Positions 26,101 to 37,100 of a stretch of DNA of 64,000 nt are shown here, piece after piece. Origin of the DNA: Macropodus opercularis (lineage: Eukaryota; Chordata; Actinopteri; Anabantiformes; Osphronemidae); contig CM061106.1 in assembly GCA_030770545.1 (NCBI GenBank), forward strand, positions 4,056,001 to 4,120,000, in the 5' to 3' direction. The notes beneath the pieces were generated by a model. That model was given only the letters and a program-made list of their open reading frames with translations, was not told where the DNA came from and did not search any database. Numbering within the stretch: position 1 is the stretch's first letter; the number at the start of each line of letters is the position of its first letter. A program made the position numbers and the translations under genes.

Positions 26101-27708
26101 AGAGAGTTCAGAGATTCATTTAAAGGGAAGCACAGGGTACATTATGCTTTGAAGTTATTTAGAGATAGAATTATATAAAGATAGATACTTAAAGAATACT
26201 ATAGTTCTTAATTAATTAATAGATAAAACTGTTACAATTTATATCTTTAAATGGGACAGATTGAATTATGACTGAACATTTTAAAATGTGCTTTATTGCA
26301 GTGTTTAATGTGACTATACAAAAATCCATACCATAATATAACAGACCTAAAACTTCACAGTACAGTTTCTAGAAAGGGATGCTTCTAGAGGTTATGCCAA
26401 AACAAAACTGTATGAAAATTTCATTTATTCGCATTAATTTCATAGCGACATCATGTAGATGAGGAGAGATGGAAACAAAGGAGACAGAAGAAGCGAGGCG
26501 TCAACGTGAGGCCTTTAGTGAAACCCTTTGTTCAGCGAAAGATTAAGGTAAGTTTTTCCATTATTTTTGTAGGTTATTAAATTTAACTTCAAGTTTCCTG
26601 ACAGTTTCTTTTGTTTTCTAACACACATTACTTTATTTCTTCAGAGCTCAGAGAAAAACATACAGACGGAGACACTAACCAAAACAGAGGAAGAAGAAGT
26701 TAATCAGTCTGATAACAATGAACAGTTACATTTCTTTCTAGCATTTCAGTAATTACAAAAGCTTTGATTAACCAGTACAGAAAACGAACTTCAGCCTTTT
26801 GGGGAGAAATAATTAAACAATTCCATAATTCATAAAATTTGCATAACTAACAGTTTTGTCCTTTGTAGTGTCCACAAGATGTGTCATGTTAGATGTTGCT
26901 TTGCCACCTGATGCAGAAGATGCTGCATCTCAGGTGAGGTCTATGTTCAATGTGTATCTGTGTGTTGTTATTTTAACAAAAACCTTTTTTGCCTCCAGCT
27001 GTTATTACTGTGGAATAAAAAGGAGACAGAAGCGGTTTTGTCAGTGGTGCCTTCTCAAATTACGGGCCACAGCTTCACCATCCACCACAGTGAGCTGAGA
27101 TCCCTTCGGCCACATCAGTGGCTCACAGGAGAGGTACAGTACGTTACAGTAATGGCAGAACTGTATTGTAAAATTATATTCTGCATTAATATTTTATGTA
27201 ATGACTCTTTTTTTATACTCTTAGATCATCGAGTGCTACTTTCATCTCGCTGCAAATAAACTTCATCTGGAAAGTACAATGTACATTCTGAACCACTATA
27301 CTGCCAGTGTGATCCTTTTTGGGGAGCGAGAAGAAGTTAGGAGGCAGAGTCTGTCAAAGGTCAAGGCATGTTTTTATAAGTTCATTATGTATTGTATGTT
27401 ATGAAAGATCTGAATCCTAAATGTGATGTCAGTCAATGTATGTTTATGTTGCAGATTGACTTTGACAACTACAGGGCCATTGTGTCTTTTGTTAATATTG
27501 ATAATGTACACTGGAAGTTCTTGGTGAGTGCTATGAGTGTTCATTCATAATTACCTTACGTTCATTTTTAAAAATCCTATGCCTGAATATATTTTCTCTT
27601 TTATAATAATAGTATATTGATGCCGTCCAAAGTAAGGTGTATCTGGTGGATCCGGCAAAAAGTGACAAAGAACTGACAGAGTCCGAACAGGCCGCTAAAC
27701 GAATGTAG
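23167..27708 (+). pseudogene. Fish transposase-like protein with Ulp1 (C48) protease, broken and truncated
   Basis: This belongs to a multicopy fish family combining a transposase-like region with a carboxy-terminal SUMO-protease-like domain. Exon candidates include 23316-23501 (ARKNIHTIDDILSAVRD), 23584-23709, 24045-25126, 25212-25413, 25541-25701, 25775-25857, 25960-26133, 26446-26547 and 26869-26933. The Ulp1 exons are 26999-27133, 27225-27359, 27455-27523 and 27613-27708. Motifs are CSIAFKRH, LPRSLYLENLGKL, DIVYLDATGSI, PVPVATYVTNDHTTA and LPILHRCLSHVMKNAKE. The Ulp1 part shows LRPHQWLTGE, then NVHWKFLYIDA (catalytic His), VYLVDP, and stops at AAKRM. The Gln and Cys of the active site would lie beyond the truncation. 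Lesions are frameshifts near 24340 and 24785 and a TAG at 25279-25281. Similarity to KDZ-type elements, which can carry Ulp1 domains, is only a hypothesis. Confidence 0.7.
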
Positions 27709-27739
27709 TAAATAATAAATAAATAAATAAATAAATAAT
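27709..27739 (+). repeat. (AAAT)n microsatellite
   Basis: A short run of aaat/taaa units begins directly after the stop of the truncated Ulp1 segment and marks the break point of that gene. Confidence 0.8.
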
Positions 27740-28032
27740 AGAGAGAAATAGTTACATCCTCATCAAATTAATTCTGACAGTTCTAGGTGAAAGGTCACAG
27801 CTTCTGATTGGTCGATCCTTATCTAAGCCCCTCCCTAAACACGCCCTTAATATGATATGAAATTATTATAAAAATTATTAATCAAAAAATCAGAAAAGGG
27901 GGGTTCATTTATTGTGTAATAGGATTTTTTTATTATTATGATGTTAGAATGATGTTTCTGAGGATTGTTGGTTGTTTTATTCACTTCAGGGTTTATGGTG
28001 CAGGTGCTGCTGTACCATCGATGGGGCTGCAG

Positions 28033-28080
<48 letters not shown>

Positions 28081-29071
28081 TCGTGACAGAGGGGGGTGGT
28101 TGGTGTGGGGATACTGTTTGTAACAAGTGCTTGGTAACAAGTGTTTGGTAAAAAGCCTGCGCTTCTAGACAGCAAACAGGGAATGACGTTGAAAAAGAAA
28201 GTTCTTTAGCGAAGATTATGTGCGAAGGTAAAAAATAAAACAATGTTGACTTACTAGTTTTGTAAATGGTAACAGTTTTCTACCTTAAACAACTAAAATT
28301 AAAAAACCTCACATACAGCAAAAACATGCGTGTGTCCTACGTGCTACAATTCTCAAGAGAAACAAAACAGAACTTAAAACAAACTCGAAGTTAAATTAAA
28401 CTTAGACATAGTGTGAAACTAAGCGTTTGCCTTTTCATGAAGTAAGAATCGGCCATTTTCTGAGGAGCCTTTCGTACAGTGTAGGAATCTAAATAGTTAA
28501 GTAGTAGTTAAACTAGTAGTTGAAAGCTTAGATAGTAGGATGCAGGCAGAAAACAGAACAAGCCAAATGCATTAAAGTATAGTTTGAAACACACACATCA
28601 GGTTTAGAGAATAGTAGAGACACCAGATGCACCCAGACACGGGTCATTAAACAGCATGTGAAGAAGGGGGTCTAAGCAGAGAATCAGATAAGTAGGGAGT
28701 GAAACATGTGAATGTCTGTAGAAGGAATGTGCTTAGATCCATAGGTTATGGGACCACAAAGCAACGGAGAAGATAAGACACCAATAGACCAGCCATGGAG
28801 ACGAACACCAGACCACGGCATCAGGATCCGGTTACACCACAGAAAGATGCTCTGTCCAGCATAAAAGTGTGGGTCGAGGGACAGACAGTGTCAGTCAGAC
28901 TTCGTGCCCTGACTATATGCTGTATGGTATAGAGACAGACTGACCCAGGCCTGTAAATTATTATTCTTCAAGTTTGAAATAAAAGCAAGACTGATTTTTA
29001 TCAGACGTTTCTCCTCATCTTTCAACGAACGCGCAGAGCTGGGATTGGGAGAACAGCTCAACACTGTCTAG
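27740..29071. other. Spacer; possible solo LTR
   Basis: No gene is seen. About 28486-29030 has an LTR-like order: a tgtaggaatc start, an ataaaagtgtggg TATA-like site near 28860, and a gaaataaaagc polyadenylation-like site near 28977. No matching second copy or target duplication was found, so LTR identity is weak. Confidence 0.3.
28035..28078 (+). repeat. (TG)22 microsatellite
   Basis: A pure TG dinucleotide run of 44 bases. Confidence 0.97.
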
Positions 29072-29099
29072 CCAATCACTACCCAGTGGGGTATATAAG
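29072..29099 (+). promoter_or_regulatory. CCAAT and TATA boxes of the OB-fold gene
   Basis: CCAAT lies at 29072-29076 and TATATAAG at 29092-29099. About 50 bases downstream a leader exon ends at 29148 with a consensus donor (gtaagt), placing the probable start of transcription near 29120-29130. The next acceptor, at 29261, precedes the coding start by one base. Confidence 0.6.
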
Positions 29100-29262
29100 C
29101 CATATATCACCAAGGCTCAATCTCAATCTCACTCAAGCAGAGCTGAAGGTAAGTCCTACTTATTTGACCCACCTCACATTTTTTTGGCAAATGTTCCCTT
29201 GAAGGTTATATGAAGAAATATGCAATTTGTTATCACCTTCATCTCTATTTTATCATTTCAGA

Positions 29263-30418
29263 ATGGATTTGCACTGTGTGCTGAACACAAAACCAGACAC
29301 CCCCTATACTCGGCCACCACCACTGAAAATTCATGTGGTGGCCATGAAAGATCAATCTAAAGTGCTTGCCTGGGACTTTGGGCGAGAGCTTGTTAAACCT
29401 GCCTTGACGGCAAAAAACAAAATTGTAGCCCTATCCGATGGGAAAATGGTAACAAAAGTTACCATTTTTGAAAACTGCGCCTACAAATGCAATGTAGGCT
29501 GCAGCTATATATTAAGGGGCTATACATTAAGGGGGGACTCTGTCCCATGTAAAATATGGGTAAACCAGGGGATGCAGTTCTTTCGGACTGCTCCCCTGGT
29601 GATTTCAGAAGAGCTTATTCACCAGGGAGAAGCCCTGCTGCAGCCAGCCTCGCCAGTCGTCCCCCTGAGTGACTGCGCAGGCCAGCGAGGCTTCATTTCG
29701 GTGGAGGGGGAAATTTCTGAAGTAAGTCTATTCAGACAAAATAATGAGTGATTATAGTAATACCAAGAAAAAGTACATAACTATTGTGAATTTGTGCGTA
29801 TCTGTGTGTGTGGGGGGGGACTCTAACTCATTATTCTTCCTTGCTCCTCTTCAGGTATCGACGATAAAGAAGATTCAGTCGGGGACAAAAACTGTTCCCC
29901 TAAGACGCGTCACACTGCAGAAGGTCTAATTTGTTTCATTGTTTCCTTCAGTTTTAAGCAACTTTCATTAGTGATGACTCAAATGTCTTCACTACTTTTT
30001 ACATGTATCTGGTAGAGATAAAGGTTATGAAATGATCATTAGTACCCTGTGCTTACTTGACTTTAGCTTATGCCACTACATCAACTCTTGTATCGTTTCC
30101 AGGACACAGCGCGAGTAGCCATATCTCTCTGGCGGGAGGCAGCGTTGGAAGACCTGCAGCTGGGGTCCTGGGTTCGTGTGTCTCATATGAAGTGTAGAGA
30201 TGGCAGTTATGGACTCCAGCTGCAGTCCACAAATTTCACAACGGTTGAGGTAGGTCTATAATTGAAGCAACAGAACACACTTCTGACAATTCCAATGGTC
30301 CTGTGGCCACTGAGTAATACCATCTAATAATGACTAACTTTTTTTTTTTGCTTGACAGGAGATGCCCAACACCGCTCCAGAATCGGTCGGCAAGGTAGTG
30401 GGGGTGATGGATGCCTAG
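29263..30418 (+). CDS. Unnamed protein with OB-fold-like domains (RPA-like)
   Basis: I do not recognise a named gene. Exons are 29263-29721, 29855-29923, 30103-30249 and 30359-30418, all phase 0 (244 residues). A non-coding leader ends at 29148. The amino half has KIHVVAMKDQSKVLAWDFG and CNVGCSYILRGYTLRGD. The carboxy half runs from GFISVEGEISEVSTIKKIQS through TVPLRRVTLQK, DTARVAISLWREAALEDLQL and GSWVRVSHMK. That pattern fits an OB-fold like those of RPA1/MEIOB single-strand DNA binders. Function as a nucleic-acid binder is inference. The donor after 29923 (gtctaa) is weak. TAG at 30416-30418 ends the frame, but the same frame stays open for 50 more codons to TGA at 30569-30571, with AATAAA overlapping that end. 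This is either a recent nonsense change or a shorter natural form. A decayed relative lies at 32342-32469. Confidence 0.6.
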
Positions 30419-30571
30419 GCGCCGGGCTTTTTAGACCTCCTCCTCATCACTGATGAGGTGCTCAGGATCGATGCTGCCAAGTGGGAGCCTTTTGAGGCTC
30501 AACTGAGTAAAGGCTCAGTTGCCATTAAATACAAAGTCTGTGGCAACTTAATCACAGAAATAAACTCGTGA

Positions 30572-32341
30572 TTATATGTACTATGGTTTGTTTGTTTTTT
30601 CACTTGACATTTTCCCATTTAAGGAAAAACACTATCTCCAGTGTTGCATTCAAATATTTTACCACATTGTGTGAGCCCTGAACGCTATTGTCAGCCTGTA
30701 GTCTCAAAATTTCTTACACTGCAGACGAGTTCAGCTAAAATGGCCCGTTTCCAGCTCTGCTGCAACGTTGTGAAATTTACCCAAATCAGCTTGGAGGACG
30801 ACATTAACTGAGCTAATTGTGTTGATTGCAGTTTTGTCTTTTCTAACTGGCTCTAAGGCTCCTTTACCATGTTGCTCAAGTCTTGAAGACCAACAATTTA
30901 ATCTTTGGACAGAGGTTGCAAACTTTCTGCAGGAATTTTCCTCTACTTGGCCATCTCACACCAGCGAGCACCACAAACTTGGAGTGCTTGCAATCAGTCC
31001 CACATGCGTTGCGCAACAGAAACCGTTCAACTTCTGCAATTGCTAAACAGGTGGCAGTAGTTAGACAACTGGGATCAGCTGGAGTAGATGAAAACCAAGA
31101 ACACTTGTGCTGTGACTGGCAAACTTATGGATATGATCAACTGTTTCTTATTTGGGGATTTCAGTAAACTGCTTCTCCTGTTTCTTAAATAATGTAAATG
31201 GCATTCATTAACAGCTAAAAACACCAATAACTGAAACTTTCCTTAAAACCAATGTGGCAGAAAGGTGTTTCAGACCCTGACTTTACAGGTTATACACTAA
31301 GCTTTTGGAATCAAAGCCCCATCTTCTGGTTGTTTCCTGGAACTGCATTGTTGCATTCAGCTCTTTTTCTCCAGCTATGTTCCTGTTACATTTGAAGTGA
31401 TCTAATGGTTACGCTGCTGTACTCTGCTTATGGAGTTCTTTTTGAGGAAATTAAACTATTCTATCTATTTCAACTTTCTTCTTTTACTTTCGGCATCTAA
31501 CCTAAGCTAACGGTTCGAGCTACAGAAACCGTTCATATATCAAAACATTCAGCTGTTTAAGGAGACAGGTTTTTGATATCTTTTATACCTTTTGAACTAT
31601 TATTATACACACATCTTATAATCCTCCAGCTTTGCTTAATGCAAACCTGTCAGTGTAATAGTAAAGCAACTGGTTTCTACTGTAGGAGCCTGGAGTCAAA
31701 TCCCACTGTGGATGATGTGCAATACAAACTTTAGCTACTTGAAACTTTTAAACTACTTGAATTTTTTTCAAACTGAAAGTTTGGTCTTTCAATACAATTA
31801 CACAATACAATTTACAGACTCCCTTATGTTGCTTTCAGCAACACTGTAGACGCTCAGTTAACAGTTTCAGCAGTCCATTCCAATACCAGTAACTCATCAA
31901 CTTCTCTGGAAGACAATGTGGCACAAAACTCTTTCCACAGTCTACTTAGTGTCTTTACAAGGCACACACTTTAAGTTCTTTTACTCAAAGCCCCGTCTTC
32001 TGGTTGTTCCTGAGAATTGCATTATAGTTGTTTTAACATGTAGGTGGTCACATTTGCATATTTACACCTCCTTCATCAGAGAAACAGCTCCAGCTTATAA
32101 ATAGTGACTGCTGCTGCAAATTAACAATTGAATTACAATGTTGGCTGCATTTTGTGTTAGATGTAAACATTTGATGCGCTTAAAGTCACATTTTATAGAA
32201 ATAGTTCTCTGGTTACTATACTAATACTAACTGAAACTGCTGTGACAAGAAATGACCTTCACACTGCATGCCAAGCTAGAACAACCAAATCCTGGTGTGT
32301 AATCTTTAATGCATTACGCAGTGCATCAAAAGCACTTCTAA
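30572..32341. other. Spacer; start of repeat-rich tract
   Basis: No gene was recognised. An open stretch at 30819-31046 has no known motif. From about 31300 the sequence is built of related segments rich in cagctnnattttaactgctt-like words that continue to 34140. Confidence 0.4.
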
Positions 32342-32800
32342 AAAGGCCCTACATTTGTTCACCACACATCCAAATGTGTGTGGTTGCAGTAGGAGATCAC
32401 ACCAGAGCACTGCTTTGGAACTTTGGCAAAGACCTTCTTAAAGCTTCCTTGAAGGCAATGCAGTTTTAAGGGGGGCAACTCCTCCACATTGTGTTAAGTA
32501 AATGAAATCAGTTTTGTTACTGCTCTCTAATTGTGACAGATAATTTGCAAGTTGTTTTTGGTACTTGGACAGTCCCTCAATGCATGTAAAACTGGCCGCC
32601 CTTCAGCTGCCGTTCTGGGCATTTACAATAGATCAGCTTTTGTCAATGTATTTCAACTTCCTTTAACTGCTTTATCTTCAGCTCAACTGTTTCAGCTTCT
32701 ACACAGATTTAAGCAAATTCTGCTTTTTTTTCTGCCTAACTGAAACTGCTGTGACAAGAAATGACCACCACACTGCATGGCAAGCTTAGCACATCCAAAA
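32225..32800 (+). repeat. Direct repeat pair of about 60 bp, 514 bp apart
   Basis: The segment taactgaaactgctgtgaca plus agaaatgacc ... cacactgcatg occurs at about 32225-32285 and again at about 32739-32800. The pair brackets the OB-fold gene fragment at 32342-32469. Confidence 0.75.
32342..32469 (+). pseudogene. Decayed fragment of the OB-fold-like gene
   Basis: This encodes RPYICSPHIQMCVVAVGDHT followed by RALLWNFGKDLLKASLKAM and a stop. It aligns with the first coding exon of the gene at 29263 (RPPPLKIHVVAMKDQSK, VLAWDFGRELVKPALTA). Only about 40 residues are readable, and no splice partners were found. Confidence 0.6.
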
Positions 32801-33454
32801 CAAGCTGTTTGGGCTTTGATGGTTAGCATATTGTGTTATGTGCTAATTGTTCGTCCACCACCCAGGAGATATCACCTGATGGTATTTTCAAAACTGCTTG
32901 CAATCTATATGAGACCATTTCTCCTCTTTGTTTCAAACAGATAACTTCAGTTTTGAAACAGTACTCTGACTTCCAGTTGTCCTGTCAGTTGTGTAATGGT
33001 TAAGCAACTGTTTTCTGGTGTATGAACCTTGAGTTATAATCCCACTGTGGTTGTGCTGTAAAAGTAAAATGTTTGAAACTTTTAAGCTAAGGTTTTAGCA
33101 ATGTAATTCATATTTGTTCAACTGATTCAGCTTCTACAAACATTCAAACAAATTGCGCTCCATTCAGCTATATTTTAACTGCTTCAGCTGCTTCATATTA
33201 ACTTGTCACTAGTGTAGTGGTTAAACAACTGCTCTGTGCTCTAGGAATCTTGAGTTCAAATCCCACTGTGGGCATACTATAAAAGTAAGATACTTGAAAC
33301 TTTCAATCTAAAGTTTGAGCAATTTTAGCAATGTATTTCAAATTTGTTTAAAAGTTTCTACTTCTACAAACATTCAAACAAATTCAGCTCCATTCAGCTA
33401 TGTTTTAATTGCTTCAGCAGTTTTAGCAATGCATTGGAGTTCATTCAGCATGGC

Positions 33455-33566
33455 AGCATTCACAGTGCATTTTCTTATGGAAATGCTTTTTCTAGTCACT
33501 GTGAATGCTGAAAGCATTCACAGTATTGTTTTTCTAATCTTTATTATTATTATCCCTGTGAATGCT
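33455..33566 (+). other. Nested hairpin-forming inverted repeats
   Basis: agcattcacagtg (33455-33467) pairs perfectly with cactgtgaatgct (33497-33509). Inside it gcattt pairs with aaatgc. A second related arm set follows (33513-33525 with 33556-33566). This may be a small palindromic element or part of the surrounding repeat. Confidence 0.5.
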
Positions 33567-34143
33567 TTGCTTCTTTTGAGCTATTCAGTAGTGTAGTGGT
33601 TAAGCAACTGTTTCCTGCTGTGGGAATCTTGGGTTCGAATCCCACTCATGGCAATCTTCAAAAGTACAAACATTCAAACAAATAGTCCTTCATTCAGCAT
33701 AGCTGCTCCAGGGTTTGTAGTAATACTTTAGAGTTCAAGTTGTTCAACTCTTTCTACTTCTACTTTCTACTTCTCCTATGGTCCTCTAGCTATTTGACAT
33801 GTGTGCTACTCAATAGTGTAATGGTTAAGCAATTGTTCTCTCCTGTGGGAATCTTGAGTTCAAATCCCACTGATGTCAATATTTACAAGTAATGCTTTTA
33901 AATTGCACTTTTAGCGCTTTTATCAATATATTTGATAAAATATATTTCCACAGTTATGGCACTTTTAGCAATCTATTTCAGCTTTCTTCTTTTAAAATCC
34001 AGCTTTGCAAAATTTAGAAGTAAGTAAGATTTATCAATATATTTGAACTTTCTTCTTTTGAAATCCAGCTTTTTCTGCTTAAGTCTCTCATGTACACAAA
34101 CATTCTGTCAACAGTTTCAGCAGTTGATTTCAACACCATTTTT

Positions 34144-37100
34144 TTAGCAGCCCCACCAGGCTGCTCTTTCAGCGATGAACCGCCAGGTGACACCCTTTCT
34201 TGAGAAGAATTCTCGTAGCAGTGGATCTTTAATGCCTTTCCAGAGCTCCTTCAAATCTTGATCAGCTCTCTTGAACGTCTTAGCGTTATCTGAATAAATC
34301 ACCTTACATAATCCTCTTCTGGCAATGAATCTTTTTAACGCTAGCAGGAAGCTCTCTGTAGACATATCTGAGACCAGTTCTAAGTGCACTGCTCTGGTCA
34401 CGGCACAAGTGAAAAGTGCTATATATGCCTTTGTCATAACACTCTGTTTCTTCACATAGAGTGGCCCTGCGAAGTCCACACCAGTGGTCTCAAATGGAGG
34501 TGACTCTGTTATTCTGTCTCTTGGCAGTGGCGCGGTAGTCTGCTGTCCAGCCCTTGCCTTGAATTTCTTACAGAATACACATCTGGACACAACCTTCTTC
34601 ACTATCTGTCGCGCTCTCAAAACCCAATATTTCTCTCTGGTCTGCACTAAAGTGTCTCGTACACCCGCATGCATTACCCTTTCATGTTCATACTGCACCA
34701 ACATTTCTGTGTATCGGTGGTTGTTGGGCAAAATCCATGGGTGCTTTTCTCGGTAAGAGAAATCGGAATGCTGGAGCCTTCCTCCCACACTGAGCAGCTC
34801 ATCGTCATCAAGAAATGGGTTTAGCTCTCTGATTCTGGAGTCAATGTTGGGACATTTCCCTGCTTTCAGCAGATCGATTTCAGAGCTGAAACTCTGGATC
34901 TGAATCACCTTTATCCAGTGTTTTCCGGCTTCATCCAGCTCTTCTGTCGTCAGCTCACCCCTGTTTTTTGTGCTTGAGCGGATGTTGGTAATAAACCTCT
35001 TTATCCAGGCTGTCACCCGGAGCACTGTTTTTAGTTTGCTGTACTTTTCTAGACATAAAACAGGGCATAAGAAGTCTTGGTCTTGCGTGGCAAGCTGTAC
35101 AGCAATCTGGTATTTAGATCTGAGCTCAGACTTTACCTCATCATCCTGAACATCTTCCTGAGTGTTTACTGGCTGATCAGGTGACATCAGAACACAAGGA
35201 CCATTCCACCACAATGTGCTCTGCTTCAGGTCCTGCACAGTTAGGCCTCTGGTGGGGAGGTCAGCTGGGTTCATTTTCCCTTTACAGTGAGACCATGACT
35301 GTGGGTCAGTTAAAGACTGGATTTCTGTGACTCTATTTGCTACAAACTGCTTCCACTTATGAGCGGAACCGCAAATCCAATGCAGCACTATCATTGAGTC
35401 TGTCCATAGTCTGAGCTGTGTCTTGTCTAGCTGCAGTGCTTTCATGAGGGTGTTCCCCAGCCTGGCTGCTATTACAGCACCCATTAGCTCCAGTCGTGGC
35501 AGCGTCATCCTTTTGAGTGGAGCTACTCTGGACTTGGATGCAACCAGGCTCATGGTCACTTCACCTTCCTTTGTTTCTCCTTGAAGATAGGCAACTGCAC
35601 TATAAGCCCTTTCACTTGAGTCACAGAACACATGTAGCTTTAACTCTTGACATTCCTGTTGCATGTGTGTTTTGTACCATCGTGGGATTGAGACCTGATG
35701 AAGCTGAGGGAGCTCTGAACACCACTGTTGCCATTTCTTTGTCAGATCAGTTGGCAGTTCGTCGTCCCACTTAAGCCCTCTCTCCCACATTTCTTGGAAC
35801 AAGCACTTAATCCTGATGGTGAAGGGAGTCAGGAATCCTAGAGGGTCAAAAATGCGAGCGGAAGACTGCAAAACACTTCGTTTTGTGTTTTCTTTTTCTT
35901 TCAAAATATCAAGCAGCCCCCTGAGGTCGAACACAAAATCATCAGTGGCTGGTCTCCAAACCAAACCTAGCACCTTTAGCACGGACCCCTGTGGTTCTTG
36001 CTGTACAGCACAATCCATCATGCTTTCTTGCCATTTTTCTTTTAGCTCAGGAGAGTTTGTCATCCATTTACACAGCTCCATGCCTGCAGCAGACATAATG
36101 TTTCTGGCTGTTGTTGTCACTGTATGTGCCTCTGTCAGCTCACTTGCACTTGAAATAAAATCGTCAACATAGAGTGACGAGCTGAGGATTTGTACCACTT
36201 GTGGGTATTCAAGTTCATACTGTCTCAAATGCTTCCTAATAGTGGCTGCGAGTAAGAATGGGCTTGACGAAACTCCAAACACCACTCTCGTCATTCTGAG
36301 CATGCGCAGCGTCACATCCTTCTCCTCTTTTGGTGGTCCAATGAACCACAGAAATCTTACAGCGTCCCGATCTCTTTCTGAGAGTAAAATCTGCAGAAAT
36401 GCTTTCTTGATATCGGCCATATATGCGATTTCATGCAGTCTGAATTTGATCAAAATACTCATCAGATCCGGATTCAGATTAGGACCTGTCAAGAGACAGT
36501 CATTTAGTGAGGGACTTCTCTCTTCGTGGGATGATGCATCAAACACAACCCGCAGTTTTGTTGTCGCCTTATCCTCTCTCAATACGGCGTGATGAGGTAA
36601 GTAATATGTCTGACTGCCTTGTGGTGATGTATGCTCCCTTGGCACATCCTCAGCCATTCCTTGCTTCAAGTAGTCCTCCACCACTTCATTGTATCTGCTG
36701 TAGAGTGCGACATCCTTGCTTAATTTCCTTTTTAAACTCTCAAGTCTCTTTTTTGCAATGCGGTAGTTATCTTGAAGTGGAGGATGATGTTGTCGCCATG
36801 GCAACTCCACTTGGTAACGCCCATCCTTGAAGACGGAGGTTTCCTCGAACCGCTGCAACGCTTCTACATCCTCTGGGCTCTCAGACTTCTCACTTGTGAT
36901 GCCTAAGGACTCAAGCTCCCAGAATGCATGCAGCTGTTTATCAATTTGTGCATCCTCGCTAAGCTGAATGTGCATGCATGCTGTCTCTGTCATGCTGGAC
37001 ACTGCTACTGGGCCTTGCACTGCCCATCCGAAGGTGCTCTCCAGTGCCACTAGGCTTTTTGTCAGCCTTTCTACCCTGCCTGATACTATCTGCCAGTAAT

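Larger units (their letters stand above)
31649..33880 (+). repeat. Array of five tRNA-like SINE heads
   Basis: Copies lie at about 31649-31722, 32984-33060, 33203-33280, 33589-33660 and 33812-33880. The best copy (33589) reads gtgtagtggttaagcaactg, then about 20 bases, then gggttcgaatcccac. These fit Pol III A-box and B-box patterns. Flanks share tacaaacattcaaacaaat and cattcagct words, so whole units appear repeated. The copies lack a clean acceptor stem, so they are more likely SINE heads than functional tRNA genes. Confidence 0.6.

Noticed and set aside
27847..28243. Threonine-histidine-rich frames on the - strand
   Set aside because: They are translations of the (TG)n microsatellite.
28486..29030. 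Confident solo LTR
   Set aside because: The order of TATA-like and polyadenylation-like sites is suggestive, but there are no clear TG...CA ends with a target duplication and no second copy in the window.
33589..33660. Functional tRNA gene
   Set aside because: The A-box and B-box are good, but the acceptor stem and anticodon arm do not pair well, and related copies with the same flanks make a SINE head more likely.
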